A DNA stretch of 64,000 nt from Candidatus Frackibacter sp. WG13. Lineage in GTDB: Bacteria > Bacillota > Halanaerobiia > Halobacteroidales > Acetohalobiaceae. Positions within the stretch are counted from its first letter, which is position 1. Every line of letters starts with the position of its first letter. A program made the translations under genes and the position numbers. The notes under the pieces were generated by a model, which searched no databases, was not told the origin of the DNA, and was given only the letters and a program-made list of their open reading frames with translations. The stretch spans positions 68,973 to 132,972 of the forward strand of contig NZ_FOTT01000001.1 in the NCBI RefSeq assembly GCF_900114655.1. Direction: 5' to 3'. Shown in pieces: positions 1 to 10,416 of this stretch.

Positions 1-124
1 CAGTAATATCGGCATCTTTCCTAGTTAAACCAACTATCTCATACTTATCTTCATAATATCGTTGTAAACGAGAATTAATAAATCCTGTTGCCCCGGTTAA
101 AAGTAACTTTGTCTTTTGCTTCAT
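1..124 (-). CDS. NAD(P)-dependent sugar-nucleotide epimerase/reductase, N-terminal fragment
   Basis: Only the first 41 codons are in the window; the rest lies to the left. The start is ATG at 124. The N-terminus reads MKQKTKLLLTGATGFI, a beta strand followed by the GxxGxx nucleotide-binding loop of extended short-chain dehydrogenases. The later 'YEIVGLTRKDADIT' resembles the second strand of dTDP-4-dehydrorhamnose reductase (RmlD), where a similar 'LD(I/L)TD' stretch follows. An RmlD-like role in cell-surface sugar synthesis is therefore likely, but other epimerases cannot be excluded from so short a piece. The third loop glycine is replaced by Asn (GFIN), which is unusual. Confidence 0.65.
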   Translation of the reverse strand, partial: MKQKTKLLLTGATGFINSRLQRYYEDKYEIVGLTRKDADIT

Positions 125-218
125 TGTTTGTTTCAACTCCTTATTATTCATCATTCAAGTTGCTTGCATCTTCAATTGATTATACTTATAAACTAATTAT
201 TTAACTGATATTACTCTA

Positions 219-2864
219 TTATTTTGAAACTACATCAATTTCTTCTGTTGTTAATTCATAAATATTATAAACCATTCGTTCTATCTGTTGCTCAATCTTC
301 TCAATACTAAATTCTAATTCTTTAATCTTCTCTTGGGTCTCATTCCAGTCACTAACTATTCTTTTTACTATCTCATCTTGATTATAGTTAGATATTTCAA
401 TCTGTAAAATTTTTTGAATTAAACCCCCACTAAATCTATTCACTTCTTCTAGCTTCTCATCACTCAAGTTCTCAAAATAATACTTAATATACTGTTGTTT
501 AGCTTCATCTTGAACTTCAAATTTTATCAGCTCATACTTCCTATTACTCGTTTTATCAGCATAAAGCGTTAAAATAGAATCTTCAATATTAATCGTCATT
601 GCTCTAACTTTACTTGCCCGACCAGAATAAACTTTATCATAAAACGAATTATCCTTTCCTACTATATCTGCTAATTGCAAACCACCTTTAGAAATGTGTC
701 CATTAATTAAATCTATAAAGCTGGTATTCTTTAATTTATTTAATACCTCATATAGCTCTAATAACCTATTAACTAAATTAACAAACTCTTCTTGCTTCTC
801 TTTTTCCAATTCCAAAATAGGAAACTTCTCTAAATGATGATTCTTTAACTGTGGCATTGACTCTAAATTAGTAACTAATCGGGTTGTATAGTAAAAACTG
901 AATAATCTACTATTCATTAAAGCTAATATATATTTTAAGTCATATTCTTGTTTAGGCTCATAAAGAAAATATAGAGACTGTTCAGGGAAAACCCCACTAT
1001 CATCATAAGTAGCAATAATACTTCTCCCTGTCTTTCTTAAGAGTACCTTTTCTGGAAATGATAATTTTTCTTCATCTCTTGTTCTTCCAGTAATATTTTC
1101 ATCTTTAAATTCAAAATAATGACATCCTTTAATCTGATATCGACCTATATCTTCTCCTTTATAAACTTTAAGCTGTTCTTTAGATTCTTTTGTTTCAGCT
1201 ATTTTAAAGGCTTTTCCTCCGAAACCAGAAGTAGATTTAACAATAGAACTTAACAAGATGCTTTTTTTATTCTCTTCCATTTTACAGATAATATTATAAG
1301 CTTCTTGGTTATCAAAATAATCAAACGTAAAATTATCATGACATAAATAATCTTGCTGTTGAATCTTTAAGTAATCATTTCCGTATGATTTTACTTCAAT
1401 TATATGATCTTTTTCAGGTTTTGACTTTTTAATAGTATAAACCATTGTATCAGTCGTAATCCTTGGGAAGTCAACCCTATACATTAATTTCATTAAAGTA
1501 TAATTCTTTAATATTTTTTCTCGCAAATTAACAAATTGTTGGTTAAACCCTAGTCGATCTGGCACAATAAAAGAATGAACTCCCCCATCTTTTGTTAACT
1601 GTAGTGATAATTTAACAAAGTACTCATATAAATTCGGCATATAAGTATTAGATTCATATCTGTTTATTAAGTAATCTATTTCACCTTCAGAAATTTGATT
1701 AGCAAATTTTCCAGTTAGAGAGACCCAAGGTGGATTCCCTAAAACTATGTCAAAGCCTCCATTATCCATAATTTGAGGAAATTCCTGATTCCATTTAAAA
1801 GCTTTATCTCCAGCTATCTCTTCATCTTCAATTAGCGAATTCCCAACCTTAATATTGCTATCAAGACTAGCTAAAGATTGATTTTGGCTTGCTGTTTTTA
1901 ACCATAAGGATAACTTAGTAATCTCTACTGCTTCTTCATTAAGGTCTACACCATAAATATTATTCTGTAAAACTTCTTTCTGTAAAGGAGTTAAACTAAA
2001 GATACTTCTTTGTCCATATTCATTCCTAAGAAAGTCAATCTTTTCATAAACTTTTTGATACTCTTCTAATAAATAATCAAAAGCTTGAGTTAAAAAAGCC
2101 CCTGATCCACAAGCGGGATCTAAGACTTTAACTTTCTTTAGCTGCTCTTCATATTTTCTATAAAATTCTAAATGTGCTGCTTTATACTTTTCTTTTAACT
2201 GAGCTGTAGATGCAGAATCAACATCTGGTAAATCACTCTCTCCTAACTCTTCTCTAACTTTCTTCAAATATACATCAATCGAATTCTTTACTATATATTT
2301 AGCAATATATTCTGGCGTATAAAAGATACCTGTCTTCTTCTTTTGAGTAGCCTTAACCTCGTCTTCATCACTGAAAATATTAGCTTTTAGCTCTGCAATA
2401 TCAGTAATAGACTGCTCAAAGATATGCCCTAAGATATTAACATCTAAATCATTATTAAAATCATAATCAGCAATTTGCTCTATTAGTTCAAAAAAATCAT
2501 CTTTAATTAATAATCCATTTAAAACTTTATCTTCTTTAAATAATCCTCCATTATAAGCATTAATATTATATTCTGAACTTCCTTGATCTATAGCTTTAAA
2601 AAGTCCTCTAATCTCATCCCAAACCGGTGTCTTGCTGATTGTAAAGGAATTATTAGCTCTCTGAATTACTTTTTGTAAAATATTAGCTGGTAATAATCCT
2701 AAGTCTTCACAAAAACAGATAAAAATAATCCGATCTAGTACTTTTTGGGATTTTTCTAATAAAACCTCTTCGTCACAATTAGAATTATACTCTTTTAAAT
2801 GTTTAAATAGTCTTATTCGCGTCTCTTTATATAAATTATAGAATTCTACTACTATATCTTCCAT
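219..2864 (-). CDS. Eco57I-family N6-adenine DNA methyltransferase, possible type IIG restriction-modification enzyme
   Basis: About 881 aa. It has the SAM-binding motif I 'VLDPACGSGAFL' (about residue 250), the catalytic motif IV 'NPPW' of N6-adenine methylases (about residue 382), and 'TGIFYTPEYIAKYIV' upstream, as in Eco57I-type fused enzymes. The N-terminal 'LDRIIFICFCEDLGLLP' segment is common in this family. The C-terminal half probably holds target recognition and ends in a Glu/Lys-rich coiled coil. I could not point to a PD-(D/E)XK nuclease site, so restriction activity is unproven. The start is chosen at ATG 2864; a TTG at 2879 is in frame but sits directly against the GGAG sequence. 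No specificity subunit, separate nuclease or BREX-type partner lies beside it. Confidence 0.8.
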   Translation of the reverse strand: MEDIVVEFYNLYKETRIRLFKHLKEYNSNCDEEVLLEKSQKVLDRIIFICFCEDLGLLPANILQKVIQRANNSFTISKTPVWDEIRGLFKAIDQGSSEYNINAYNGGLFKEDKVLNGLLIKDDFFELIEQIADYDFNNDLDVNILGHIFEQSITDIAELKANIFSDEDEVKATQKKKTGIFYTPEYIAKYIVKNSIDVYLKKVREELGESDLPDVDSASTAQLKEKYKAAHLEFYRKYEEQLKKVKVLDPACGSGAFLTQAFDYLLEEYQKVYEKIDFLRNEYGQRSIFSLTPLQKEVLQNNIYGVDLNEEAVEITKLSLWLKTASQNQSLASLDSNIKVGNSLIEDEEIAGDKAFKWNQEFPQIMDNGGFDIVLGNPPWVSLTGKFANQISEGEIDYLINRYESNTYMPNLYEYFVKLSLQLTKDGGVHSFIVPDRLGFNQQFVNLREKILKNYTLMKLMYRVDFPRITTDTMVYTIKKSKPEKDHIIEVKSYGNDYLKIQQQDYLCHDNFTFDYFDNQEAYNIICKMEENKKSILLSSIVKSTSGFGGKAFKIAETKESKEQLKVYKGEDIGRYQIKGCHYFEFKDENITGRTRDEEKLSFPEKVLLRKTGRSIIATYDDSGVFPEQSLYFLYEPKQEYDLKYILALMNSRLFSFYYTTRLVTNLESMPQLKNHHLEKFPILELEKEKQEEFVNLVNRLLELYEVLNKLKNTSFIDLINGHISKGGLQLADIVGKDNSFYDKVYSGRASKVRAMTINIEDSILTLYADKTSNRKYELIKFEVQDEAKQQYIKYYFENLSDEKLEEVNRFSGGLIQKILQIEISNYNQDEIVKRIVSDWNETQEKIKELEFSIEKIEQQIERMVYNIYELTTEEIDVVSK

Positions 2865-3039
2865 AACTAGAAATATCAACTCCCTTATTTTAACACTACT
2901 ATGATTTATTCTTTAATCTTTACCAAATTTCCTTTAGACATTATAAAACCGAAACTAAAATTATAAAATTTACTTACATAAAAATTTATAACTTAGAAAA
3001 AAATAAAAGAGACCTAAAAGTAAGAAGGAGGTGGCCTCG

Positions 3040-3201
3040 ATGTCTAAAATCAAATGCAATGTAGAAGAATGTCAGTATAATACAAGTGACTTATGCCAAG
3101 CTTCTACAATTCAAGTGAAAGAAGGAATGCAAGATCATATGATTAGTACTTCAGATGATACTGCATGCAAAACTTTCACACCTAAAACAGATTTAAGTTA
3201 A
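3040..3201 (+). CDS. DUF1540 small cysteine-containing protein
   Basis: A 53-aa ORF preceded by AGAAGGAGGTGGCCTCG, a strong ribosome binding site. The protein has three cysteines in the N-terminal half (CNVEEC...LC) and one in 'TACKTF' near the end, the spacing typical of DUF1540 (MSxIxCxVxxCxYN...CxA). This family is widespread in Firmicutes, often as one or two 40-residue modules, and is thought to bind metal. Its function is unknown. It is a single-gene unit divergent from the methylase gene and convergent with carB. Confidence 0.85.
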   Translation: MSKIKCNVEECQYNTSDLCQASTIQVKEGMQDHMISTSDDTACKTFTPKTDLS

Positions 3202-3210
3202 TCATATCAA

Positions 3211-3238
3211 AAAACTCCTGGTTAGAAACCAGGAGTTT
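3211..3238 (-). terminator. Rho-independent terminator of carAB (possibly bidirectional)
   Basis: A perfect 12-bp stem (3212-3223 with 3227-3238) around a 3-nt apex. Reading the minus strand, the stem is followed by a run of T, placing it at the end of the carB transcript. The plus-strand side lacks a good T run but could still help end the DUF1540 message. Confidence 0.85.
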
Positions 3239-3302
3239 CAAATTATGATTATAATATTTTCAATCATTCTCTTGCTTTAATTTACTGACACTTGCTTATA
3301 GA

Positions 3303-6300
3303 CTAAGCTAAATATTTATCCAATGATAAGACCTGAAAGTTATCTAAGTCTTCTTTTAACATCTCTACTAAAGCTTTAGCCGTACTAATCGAAGTCAAAC
3401 ACGGAACATTATATTCAACTGCTGTTCTTCTTATCTGAAACCCAGTTCTATTAGCAATCTTACCTCTAGTAGGAGTATTGATTACTAAATCGACCTCATT
3501 CTCCTTAATCAAGTCAAAAACATCTTCACCCTGACTATGCTTAAGTACAGTTTCTATTTCAATCCCTACTTCAAATAACTTCTTAGCCGTATTAGTAGTC
3601 CCAATTAAACTAAAACCTAATTCAATAAGCTCATTTGCCAAATCAATAGTCGCTTCCTTATCTCTGTCAGCTACTGATAATAGCACTTTTCCTCCCTGTG
3701 GAAGATTAAAACCTGCTGATAAGATAGATTTATATAATGCTTTTGAGAAAGTAGTGTCAGTTCCCATTACCTCCCCAGTTGACTTCATCTCCGGACCTAA
3801 AAAGATATCTACATCAGCTAACTTTTCAAAAGAAAATACTGGTGATTTAACAGTGATTAATTCTGATTCTGGTACTAAGCCATATTCGTAACCTAACTCC
3901 GGAAGTTTCTTCCCTAACATCGCTTTAGTAGCTAGTTTCACCATCGGCACTCCTGTAACCTTACTTAAGATTGGAATCGTTCTACTAGCCCTTGGATTAA
4001 CTTCTAATACATAAGGCTTACCTTCCTGGTCGATAACAAATTGTATATTTACTAACCCTTGTACTTCTAACCTTCTTGCTAACTTAACCGTATAATCAAC
4101 AATCTCATCAATCTGCTTCTGACTTAAGGTCTGTGGAGGATAAACAGCCATGCTATCGCCTGAATGAACCCCTGCTTTCTCAATATGCTCCATAATTCCA
4201 GGGATCACTACATTCTCACCATCAGCAATTGCATCTACCTCTACCTCTTTACCAAGAATATACTTATCAATTAAGACTGGATGCTCCGGAGAAGCCTCTA
4301 CTGCTAACTCCATATATTCTAGAAGTTCTTGCTCTTTATAAACAACCTCCATAGCGCGCCCACCTAGTACATAAGAAGGTCTAACTAATAATGGATAGCC
4401 TAAATCTTCTGCAATTTCTAAAGCCTCATCAGTTGAAGTAGCTGTAGAACCTTCCGGATACCTAATCTCTAATTCATCTAACACTTCACCAAACTTCTGT
4501 CTATCTTCTGCCAAATCTATACTCTCTACGGAAGTTCCTAAAACTTTTACTCCTCTTTCAGCTAATGGTTTAGCTACATTAATTGCTGTCTGTCCTCCAA
4601 ACTGTAAGATTACTCCTTTCGGGTCTTCTCTATCGATGATATTCATTAAGTGCTCCGGGGTTATCGGTTCAAAGAATAACTTATCTGAAGTATCATAATC
4701 GGTACTAACAGTTTCTGGATTATTATTAACAATTAATGATTCTATATTCTCTTCCGATAGAGCCTTTACCGAATGGACACTGCAGTAATCAAATTCTATT
4801 CCTTGTCCGATCCTAATCGGACCAGAACCAACTACTAATACACTATCATTCTTAGAATCGAAAGTCTCATCTTCTAACTCATAAGTAGAATAATAGTAAG
4901 GGGTAGCAGCTTCAAACTCTGCTGCACAGGTATCTACCATTTTAAATACCGCTTCTACTTCTAACTCTTTTCGTTTAGTTGATACCTCTTCCTCATTAGA
5001 GCCTATTAAGTCAGCAATATAAGCATCAGAAAAACCATTCCGCTTCAGTGTTCTAAATTTATCTTTATCTAATTCTTCTAAGGTAGTATTCTTTAAGTTA
5101 GTTGCTTCCTCTACTAAATACGCTACTTTAAAGAGAAAGAATTTATCGACTTCGGTAATTTCAAATATCTCTAGTAAATCAAATCCTCGCTTAAGAGCCT
5201 CTACAATAATAAATAGCCTTTCATCAGTTGGTACTGCTAACTCCTCTTTAATCTCGTCATCGGATAAATGACTAAAATCAGCAGAGATTAAATCAATATC
5301 GGTATCTAACGAATCAATCGCTTTCATCATAGCTTCTTCAAAATTTCTCCCAATTGCCATTACTTCGCCAGTTGCTTTCATCTGAGTAGCCAAATCTCGA
5401 TCAGCAAAACTAAACTTATCAAACGGCCATCTTGGAATCTTAGCTACTACATAGTCTAAAGTTGGTTCAAAACAAGCAGTAGTCTCCTTAGTAATTGAAT
5501 TTTCTATTTCATCTAATCTCAACCCAATAGCGATCTTGGCTGCTACCCTAGCGATCGGATATCCGGTTGCTTTTGATGCTAAAGCACTAGAACGACTCAC
5601 TCGTGGATTAACCTCAATTACACAATATTCTAAGCTATTAGGATTTAAAGCAAACTGAATATTACACCCACCTTCAATTTCTAACTCTCTAATTATCTTT
5701 ATTGAAGCTGAACGTAACATCTGATATTCTAAGTCTGCTAAGGTTTGACTAGGTGCTACCACTATACTATCTCCGGTATGAATTCCGACTGGATCAAAGT
5801 TCTCCATATTACAAACGGTAATGCAGTTATTATTACCATCTCTTAAAACCTCATACTCGATCTCTTTCCAGCCTTTAATACTTCGTTCAATCAAGACCTG
5901 ACTAATCGGACTATTATTTAGACCTCGACTCACTATATTCTCTAACTGTTCTTGATCATCAGCGATTCCTCCGCCGGTACCACCCATTGTATAAGCTGGT
6001 CTAATTATAACTGGATAACCAATCTTTGCTACAAATTCTTCTGCCTCTTCTAGGCTACCTATTATCTCGCTTTCTGCCACCGGCTCTCCAATCTTCTGCA
6101 TGGTACTTCTAAATCTATCTCGGTCTTCAGCCTTTTGAATAGAATCTAAGGAAGTACCTAATAGATTAACTCCTGTTCTTTCTAAAACTCCAGCCTCTGC
6201 TAAGTCTACAGCTAAATTAAGTCCGGTCTGCCCTCCTAAAGTCGGTAAAATACCATCAGGCTCTTCAATTTCAATTACTCTCTCTACAAAATCTATAGTT

Positions 6301-6506
6301 ATCGGTTCTACATAAACCTTATCTGCTATATCAGTATCTGTCATAATTGTCGCTGGATTACTATTAACTAATACTACTTCTATTCCTTCTTCTCTTAATG
6401 CTTTACAGGCTTGTGTTCCAGAATAGTCAAATTCGGCTGCCTGCCCAATAATAATTGGACCGGAGCCAATGACTAATACTTTATTTAAACTTTTATTTTT
6501 TGGCAT
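3303..6506 (-). CDS. carB: Carbamoyl-phosphate synthase large subunit
   Basis: The 1067-aa large subunit makes carbamoyl phosphate from bicarbonate, ATP and ammonia tunnelled from CarA, for arginine and pyrimidine synthesis. It shows the internal duplication of the family: '[21 protein letters not shown]' in the first half and the paired '[19 protein letters not shown]' in the second, each followed by an ATP-grasp domain ('[13 protein letters not shown]' and '[14 protein letters not shown]'). The C-terminal MGS-like allosteric domain (from about residue 930) ends in '[13 protein letters not shown]'. Length is typical. Start at ATG 6506, 8 nt after AGGAGGGG; an upstream in-frame start would overlap carA. 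The gap to carA is 13 nt. A terminator follows. Confidence 0.97.
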   Translation of the reverse strand: MPKNKSLNKVLVIGSGPIIIGQAAEFDYSGTQACKALREEGIEVVLVNSNPATIMTDTDIADKVYVEPITIDFVERVIEIEEPDGILPTLGGQTGLNLAVDLAEAGVLERTGVNLLGTSLDSIQKAEDRDRFRSTMQKIGEPVAESEIIGSLEEAEEFVAKIGYPVIIRPAYTMGGTGGGIADDQEQLENIVSRGLNNSPISQVLIERSIKGWKEIEYEVLRDGNNNCITVCNMENFDPVGIHTGDSIVVAPSQTLADLEYQMLRSASIKIIRELEIEGGCNIQFALNPNSLEYCVIEVNPRVSRSSALASKATGYPIARVAAKIAIGLRLDEIENSITKETTACFEPTLDYVVAKIPRWPFDKFSFADRDLATQMKATGEVMAIGRNFEEAMMKAIDSLDTDIDLISADFSHLSDDEIKEELAVPTDERLFIIVEALKRGFDLLEIFEITEVDKFFLFKVAYLVEEATNLKNTTLEELDKDKFRTLKRNGFSDAYIADLIGSNEEEVSTKRKELEVEAVFKMVDTCAAEFEAATPYYYSTYELEDETFDSKNDSVLVVGSGPIRIGQGIEFDYCSVHSVKALSEENIESLIVNNNPETVSTDYDTSDKLFFEPITPEHLMNIIDREDPKGVILQFGGQTAINVAKPLAERGVKVLGTSVESIDLAEDRQKFGEVLDELEIRYPEGSTATSTDEALEIAEDLGYPLLVRPSYVLGGRAMEVVYKEQELLEYMELAVEASPEHPVLIDKYILGKEVEVDAIADGENVVIPGIMEHIEKAGVHSGDSMAVYPPQTLSQKQIDEIVDYTVKLARRLEVQGLVNIQFVIDQEGKPYVLEVNPRASRTIPILSKVTGVPMVKLATKAMLGKKLPELGYEYGLVPESELITVKSPVFSFEKLADVDIFLGPEMKSTGEVMGTDTTFSKALYKSILSAGFNLPQGGKVLLSVADRDKEATIDLANELIELGFSLIGTTNTAKKLFEVGIEIETVLKHSQGEDVFDLIKENEVDLVINTPTRGKIANRTGFQIRRTAVEYNVPCLTSISTAKALVEMLKEDLDNFQVLSLDKYLA

Positions 6507-6519
6507 AAAGAATCCCCTC

Positions 6520-7602
6520 CTAAGCTGCTGAATCAACTAGTAGTTTAATAAATTCATTAAACAAATACTCTGAATCATTCGGTCCTGGTGCTGCTTCTGG
6601 ATGATACTGCACCGAACAGATAGGTAGCTGTCTATGCTTCATCCCCTCTATCGTCCCATCGTTTAAATTTTTATGGGTAACTATAATTTCTTTCGGTAAC
6701 GAATCTGCTTTAATAGCATAACCATGATTCTGGGAAGTAATATATACTTGCCCAGTACTCAAATCTTTAACTGGATGATTCGCTCCTCGATGTCCGAACT
6801 TAAGTTTATAAGTATCAGCCCCTAAAGCTAAACCAAGAATCTGATGTCCAAAACAGATCCCAAATAGCGGCACTTTCCCAACTAACTTCTTTACTTCTGT
6901 TACAACTTCTGGTACATCTTTAGGGTCGCCTGGACCATTAGAAATGAAAACACCATCAGGATTAATTTCTAAAATCTCATCAGCCGATGTTTCTGCTGGT
7001 AAGACAGTTAGCTTAACATTACACTTTCTAAACGACTCTAAGATATTATTCTTAACTCCTAAATCTAAGACTGCAATATGATATTTAGCTTGGTCAGTAA
7101 TAGCATCTAAGGAGTATTTCTCATTAGTAGTAACTTCATAAACTAAATCACTACCTAAACTACTTGCCTTTGCTTTCTGAATTAAGCTTTCTGGATTTAA
7201 GTCCTCAGTTGAAATTACTGCTTGCATCATTCCATGATCTCTAATATGCTTTGTTAAAGAGCGAGTGTCAATTCCTTGAATGCCAACCACATTATGATGC
7301 TTTAAAAATTCTTCATCCGTCTCTTGACAACGCCAATTACTAGGATAATTACAACTCTCTCTAACTATAAAACCACTAACTTGTGGTTCTTTAGATTCAT
7401 TATCTTCATCATTAATCCCATAGTTACCGATTAATGGATAAGTCATATTCACAATTTGACCGCGGTAAGATGGGTCAGTCATCACTTCCTGATAACCGGT
7501 CATACTAGTATTAAATACTACCTCACCATCTACCTCACCAGTAGCACCAAATGACTCGCCAATAAAATATGTGCCATCTTCTAAAGCTAAAATCGCCTTC
7601 AT
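6520..7602 (-). CDS. carA: Carbamoyl-phosphate synthase small (glutaminase) subunit
   Basis: The 360-aa glutamine amidotransferase subunit hydrolyses glutamine and channels ammonia to CarB. The N-terminal CPSase domain starts '[20 protein letters not shown]'. The class I amidotransferase domain has the nucleophile Cys in '[14 protein letters not shown]' (about residue 248) and the His/Glu pair in '[10 protein letters not shown]' near the C-terminus, so the triad is complete. It is first in the carA-carB operon, and an ARG-box promoter lies about 70-100 nt upstream. The other arginine-operon genes are 10 kb away, and no other pyrimidine genes are nearby. Confidence 0.97.
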   Translation of the reverse strand: MKAILALEDGTYFIGESFGATGEVDGEVVFNTSMTGYQEVMTDPSYRGQIVNMTYPLIGNYGINDEDNESKEPQVSGFIVRESCNYPSNWRCQETDEEFLKHHNVVGIQGIDTRSLTKHIRDHGMMQAVISTEDLNPESLIQKAKASSLGSDLVYEVTTNEKYSLDAITDQAKYHIAVLDLGVKNNILESFRKCNVKLTVLPAETSADEILEINPDGVFISNGPGDPKDVPEVVTEVKKLVGKVPLFGICFGHQILGLALGADTYKLKFGHRGANHPVKDLSTGQVYITSQNHGYAIKADSLPKEIIVTHKNLNDGTIEGMKHRQLPICSVQYHPEAAPGPNDSEYLFNEFIKLLVDSAA

Positions 7603-7672
7603 ACTATCCCCTCCATCTATTTAAGTTAAGTTTTTAACAGAATTGGTTATTGCTTATTAATTGTTGTTAATA

Positions 7673-7702
7673 ATTATACATCATAATGTATAAAGATGCA
7701 AA
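7673..7702 (-). promoter_or_regulatory. carA promoter with ARG box (ArgR/AhrC operator)
   Basis: On the minus strand TTGCAT (7701-7696) is separated by exactly 17 nt from TATAAT (7678-7673). On the plus strand 7685-7702 matches the Bacillus AhrC/ArgR half-operator CATGAATAAAAATKCAAK at 14 of 18 positions. The box covers the -35 hexamer and most of the spacer, so a bound arginine repressor would block RNA polymerase. The argC promoter (21966-21996) has the same geometry. Confidence 0.8.
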
Positions 7703-7720
7703 CGTATTATTAAATTTTTA

Positions 7721-7752
7721 CAAAAATAAAAAGACACCACTGAACTGGTGTC
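7721..7752 (-). terminator. Rho-independent terminator downstream of the nucleotidyltransferase-like gene
   Basis: A 7-bp stem, GACACCA/TGGTGTC (7733-7739 with 7746-7752), is followed on the minus strand by TTTTTATTTTT. It sits between the 3' end of the 103-aa gene at 7887 and the carA promoter, insulating carAB from read-through. Confidence 0.8.
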
Positions 7753-7886
7753 CTCTATTCTAATATTTAATTATATATTATTAATAAATTACAACTAAAA
7801 AATATTCAAATTTATTTTCTCGCCATAATAACTTGCCACTTTAATTGATAAGTCAGCCTAATTTACAATAATTTCCTCTCCTACAA

Positions 7887-8198
7887 TTAATCTTCTCTTA
7901 TATACAGTACTTCTCCTTCTTCTAAGACTTCTTTATAAAGCATAGGTCCTAATCTAGTTTCAGGAGTTAGTTCATCAGGAGTAAATACAAAAGGATTAAA
8001 AGGCAATTTACGGTTAGTAATTAAATTAGAAACTACTGTTCCACGTTCATAACTCCTCATCTCAGTTTCTTTAACAATTAACATATTAATCATAACCTGA
8101 TTAGTTCCAAAAAGAATAATCTTATCCGGTTCATACTCTTCTTTAATTATTTCTGTAATACGCTCAACCTCACTTCTATACAGATCCGTTGTAGACAT
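7887..8198 (-). CDS. Degenerate nucleotidyltransferase-fold protein, probably catalytically inactive
   Basis: 103 aa, start ATG 8198 behind GGGAGGAG. 'EPDKIILFGT' matches the first strand of MNT/pol-beta-like nucleotidyltransferases (normally 'KIILFGSxARG...DSDIDLLVV'), and 'INMLIVKET' matches the following strand. The intervening Gly-Ser loop and the catalytic DxD are missing: G-S is G-T and roughly ten residues containing both aspartates are deleted. The downstream sequence ('VSNLITNRKLPFNPFVFTPDEL...YKEVLEEGEVLYI') fits the usual tail of these domains. The reading frame is intact and has its own terminator, so it may be a maintained non-enzymatic protein. No HEPN partner is adjacent. Confidence 0.6.
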   Translation of the reverse strand: MSTTDLYRSEVERITEIIKEEYEPDKIILFGTNQVMINMLIVKETEMRSYERGTVVSNLITNRKLPFNPFVFTPDELTPETRLGPMLYKEVLEEGEVLYIRED

Positions 8199-8350
8199 CT
8201 TATCTCCTCCCTAATCTTTTAAATAATATTATCTTAAATTAGAATTATTTTCTATGAAGAATATCACAGAGATTAGGTAAATTTATCCTTGTATGAATTA
8301 TAAATTTATAAGGAGAATAATAATAACATCTAAAAAAGAAGGAGCTAAAA

Positions 8351-8746
8351 ATGATAATGAATTATTTTATTGGATTTCTATTAGCATCATTAGCACAAGC
8401 AGGAATAGTTTTTACTGGTGAAAGTCTTAATATATCAACATTAAACCCTAAGTTTTCATTAGGTCAACTTTTAATACACATTATCGTTGGACAAATCGCA
8501 GGTTGGATTCTAGTTTATTTAGTCAATAATGTTAAATCTATCGCCTCTTTAAGCAAATGGTTAATAGGTATAATATATGGTTTTTTAGTATGGGTAATTG
8601 TCTTACCTATTGCCGCCAGCCAAGGAACGATAACTACTACTTGGATGCAAGGAACAAACTTAATCATCTCATTAACTGCGTTTTTACTATTTGGAATAAT
8701 AGTCGCTTATACAGTTTATCTAGGTCAAAGAGCTACTACTAAATAA
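8351..8746 (+). CDS. Hypothetical four-helix membrane protein
   Basis: 131 aa, ATG at 8351 after GAAGGAGCTAAAA. Four hydrophobic segments are visible, at about residues 4-22, 40-60, 68-90 and 102-124, with short polar links and a basic C-terminus (GQRATTK). I do not recognise a named family; the size and Gly/Ala-rich helices recall small integral membrane proteins of Firmicutes with no known role. It is a single-gene unit between the divergent nucleotidyltransferase-like gene and convergent putP, with a bidirectional terminator after it. Confidence 0.7.
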   Translation: MIMNYFIGFLLASLAQAGIVFTGESLNISTLNPKFSLGQLLIHIIVGQIAGWILVYLVNNVKSIASLSKWLIGIIYGFLVWVIVLPIAASQGTITTTWMQGTNLIISLTAFLLFGIIVAYTVYLGQRATTK

Positions 8747-8756
8747 CTTCTTTATT

Positions 8757-8789
8757 AAAAAAGACGAAGGCATACTACCTTCGTCTTTT
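8757..8789. terminator. Bidirectional terminator between the membrane protein and putP
   Basis: A 12-bp stem AAAAGACGAAGG/CCTTCGTCTTTT with a 7-nt loop, flanked by A on the left and T on the right, works for both convergent genes. Confidence 0.85.
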
Positions 8790-8806
8790 ACATTAATGAT
8801 ATATTA

Positions 8807-10306
8807 TTATGAAGCTATTTCCATACTATCTTCTTCCATTAATTCATCAGTTTTAGCTAATCTAGTTACTTCTTCAAATTCATCTAAAATCTCTTCATCT
8901 TCTTGAGTAACAAAAGTATTAACAATCAAAATAGTCAAAGCATTAATAATAAAACCAGGTACTATTTCGTACATAGTAGCACCTAAACCGATCTGCTTCC
9001 AAACTACCAAAACAATAGTTCCGGTAACCATTCCTGCTAAAGCAGATTTCCAACTTGTCTTTTTAGAAAAGAGCGCAAATAAAACTATCGGACCAAAAGC
9101 AGCCCCAAATCCTCCCCAAGCATAGGCAACAAGACCTAAGACGGTATTATTAGGATTTAAAGCTAAGAATAAAGCTACTATCGCAATTAAGATTACACAG
9201 ATTCTACCAATCTTCATTAATTTCTCTTCCGACGCTTCCTTATTTATAACTTTTTTATAAAAATCCTCAGTCAAAGTAGAAGATGAAACTAATAACTGTG
9301 AATCTATAGTAGACATAATTGCAGATAAAATAGCCGCTAATAAGATACCACCAATCCATGGGTTAAATAATTGCTCAATCATATAGATAAATACTTTCTC
9401 ATTATCTCCACTAGCCAAATTTTCAAACATAGGAATCGAAATAAGCCCTATAATCACTGCCCCACCTAAAGAGATAAAGACCCAAACAACAGCAATAGTC
9501 ATTGCTTTTGGAAGCTTTTTAACTGATTCAATACTCATAAATCTAGCTAAAATATGTGGCTGTCCAAAATATCCTAATCCCCAAGCCATAGTTGAAATAG
9601 TAGCCATAATAGAAAACTCTTTACCAAATAAACTAGTTGAAACACCTTTAAGATTCATTGCACTTGTAATTTCAGTCGCTCCACCTACATAATTATAAGC
9701 TAAAAAAGGCACAACTATTATCGCACCAAACATAAGTAATCCTTGGAAAAAATCAGTCCAACAGACTGCCATAAATCCACCTAAAAAAGTATATAAAACA
9801 ATTATTAATCCGCCAATAAGTACCGCTAAAGTATAATCAATACTAAACATCGATTCAAATAGCTTACCAGCAGCTACTAATCCAGACGACGTATAAATTG
9901 TAAAGAATAATAAGGTTATAATCGCTGCTATAATTCTTAATAATCCTGTTGGGTCTTTAAAACGGTCTTCAAAAAATGATGCTAAAGTCATTGAATCTGT
10001 CTTTTCAGTATACATTCTCAACCTAGGAGCAACAAACTTCCAATTTAAAGCTGTTCCAATAAATAGACCGATAGCTATCCATGCCTGTCCCATTCCACCT
10101 ATGTATATAGCGCCAGGTAGCCCCATTAATAACCACCCACTCATATCACTTGCCTGAGCAGATAAAGCAGTCACCCAACTACCCATGCCTCGTCCACCTA
10201 ATAAGTAATCTTCAATATCAACTGTCTTCTTATAAAAATAAAGTCCAACTCCCATTAAAAAGATAAAATAAAATATAAATGTTATTAAAGTCTGCATCTT
10301 AATCAT
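8807..10306 (-). CDS. putP: Sodium/proline symporter (SSS family)
   Basis: The 499-aa Na+/solute symporter has about 13 membrane segments. PutP-type signatures are clear: 'SAQASDMSGWLLMGLPGAIY' in the Na+-binding TM2 region, 'GTALNWKFVAPRLRMYTE' and 'ILSAIMSTIDSQLLVSSS' in TM8-9, where Ser/Thr residues coordinate Na+. The length matches PutP (about 500 aa). In a halophile or halotolerant cell it would import proline as osmolyte and nutrient (inference). Start ATG 10306, 11 nt after GGGAGG; ATG 10297 is also possible. The acidic C-terminal tail (EDEEILDEFEEVTRLAK...) is cytoplasmic. It is monocistronic, with no proline catabolic genes beside it. Confidence 0.9.
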   Translation of the reverse strand: MIKMQTLITFIFYFIFLMGVGLYFYKKTVDIEDYLLGGRGMGSWVTALSAQASDMSGWLLMGLPGAIYIGGMGQAWIAIGLFIGTALNWKFVAPRLRMYTEKTDSMTLASFFEDRFKDPTGLLRIIAAIITLLFFTIYTSSGLVAAGKLFESMFSIDYTLAVLIGGLIIVLYTFLGGFMAVCWTDFFQGLLMFGAIIVVPFLAYNYVGGATEITSAMNLKGVSTSLFGKEFSIMATISTMAWGLGYFGQPHILARFMSIESVKKLPKAMTIAVVWVFISLGGAVIIGLISIPMFENLASGDNEKVFIYMIEQLFNPWIGGILLAAILSAIMSTIDSQLLVSSSTLTEDFYKKVINKEASEEKLMKIGRICVILIAIVALFLALNPNNTVLGLVAYAWGGFGAAFGPIVLFALFSKKTSWKSALAGMVTGTIVLVVWKQIGLGATMYEIVPGFIINALTILIVNTFVTQEDEEILDEFEEVTRLAKTDELMEEDSMEIAS

Positions 10307-10416
10307 ACTTCTTTATTCCTCCCTGCTAAAATAAAAATTATATGATATTAATGATAACATAAGTCATCTTTTTATTCAAATCTATTTATAATTATAAACT
10401 TGTTTCCCGTTTATTA

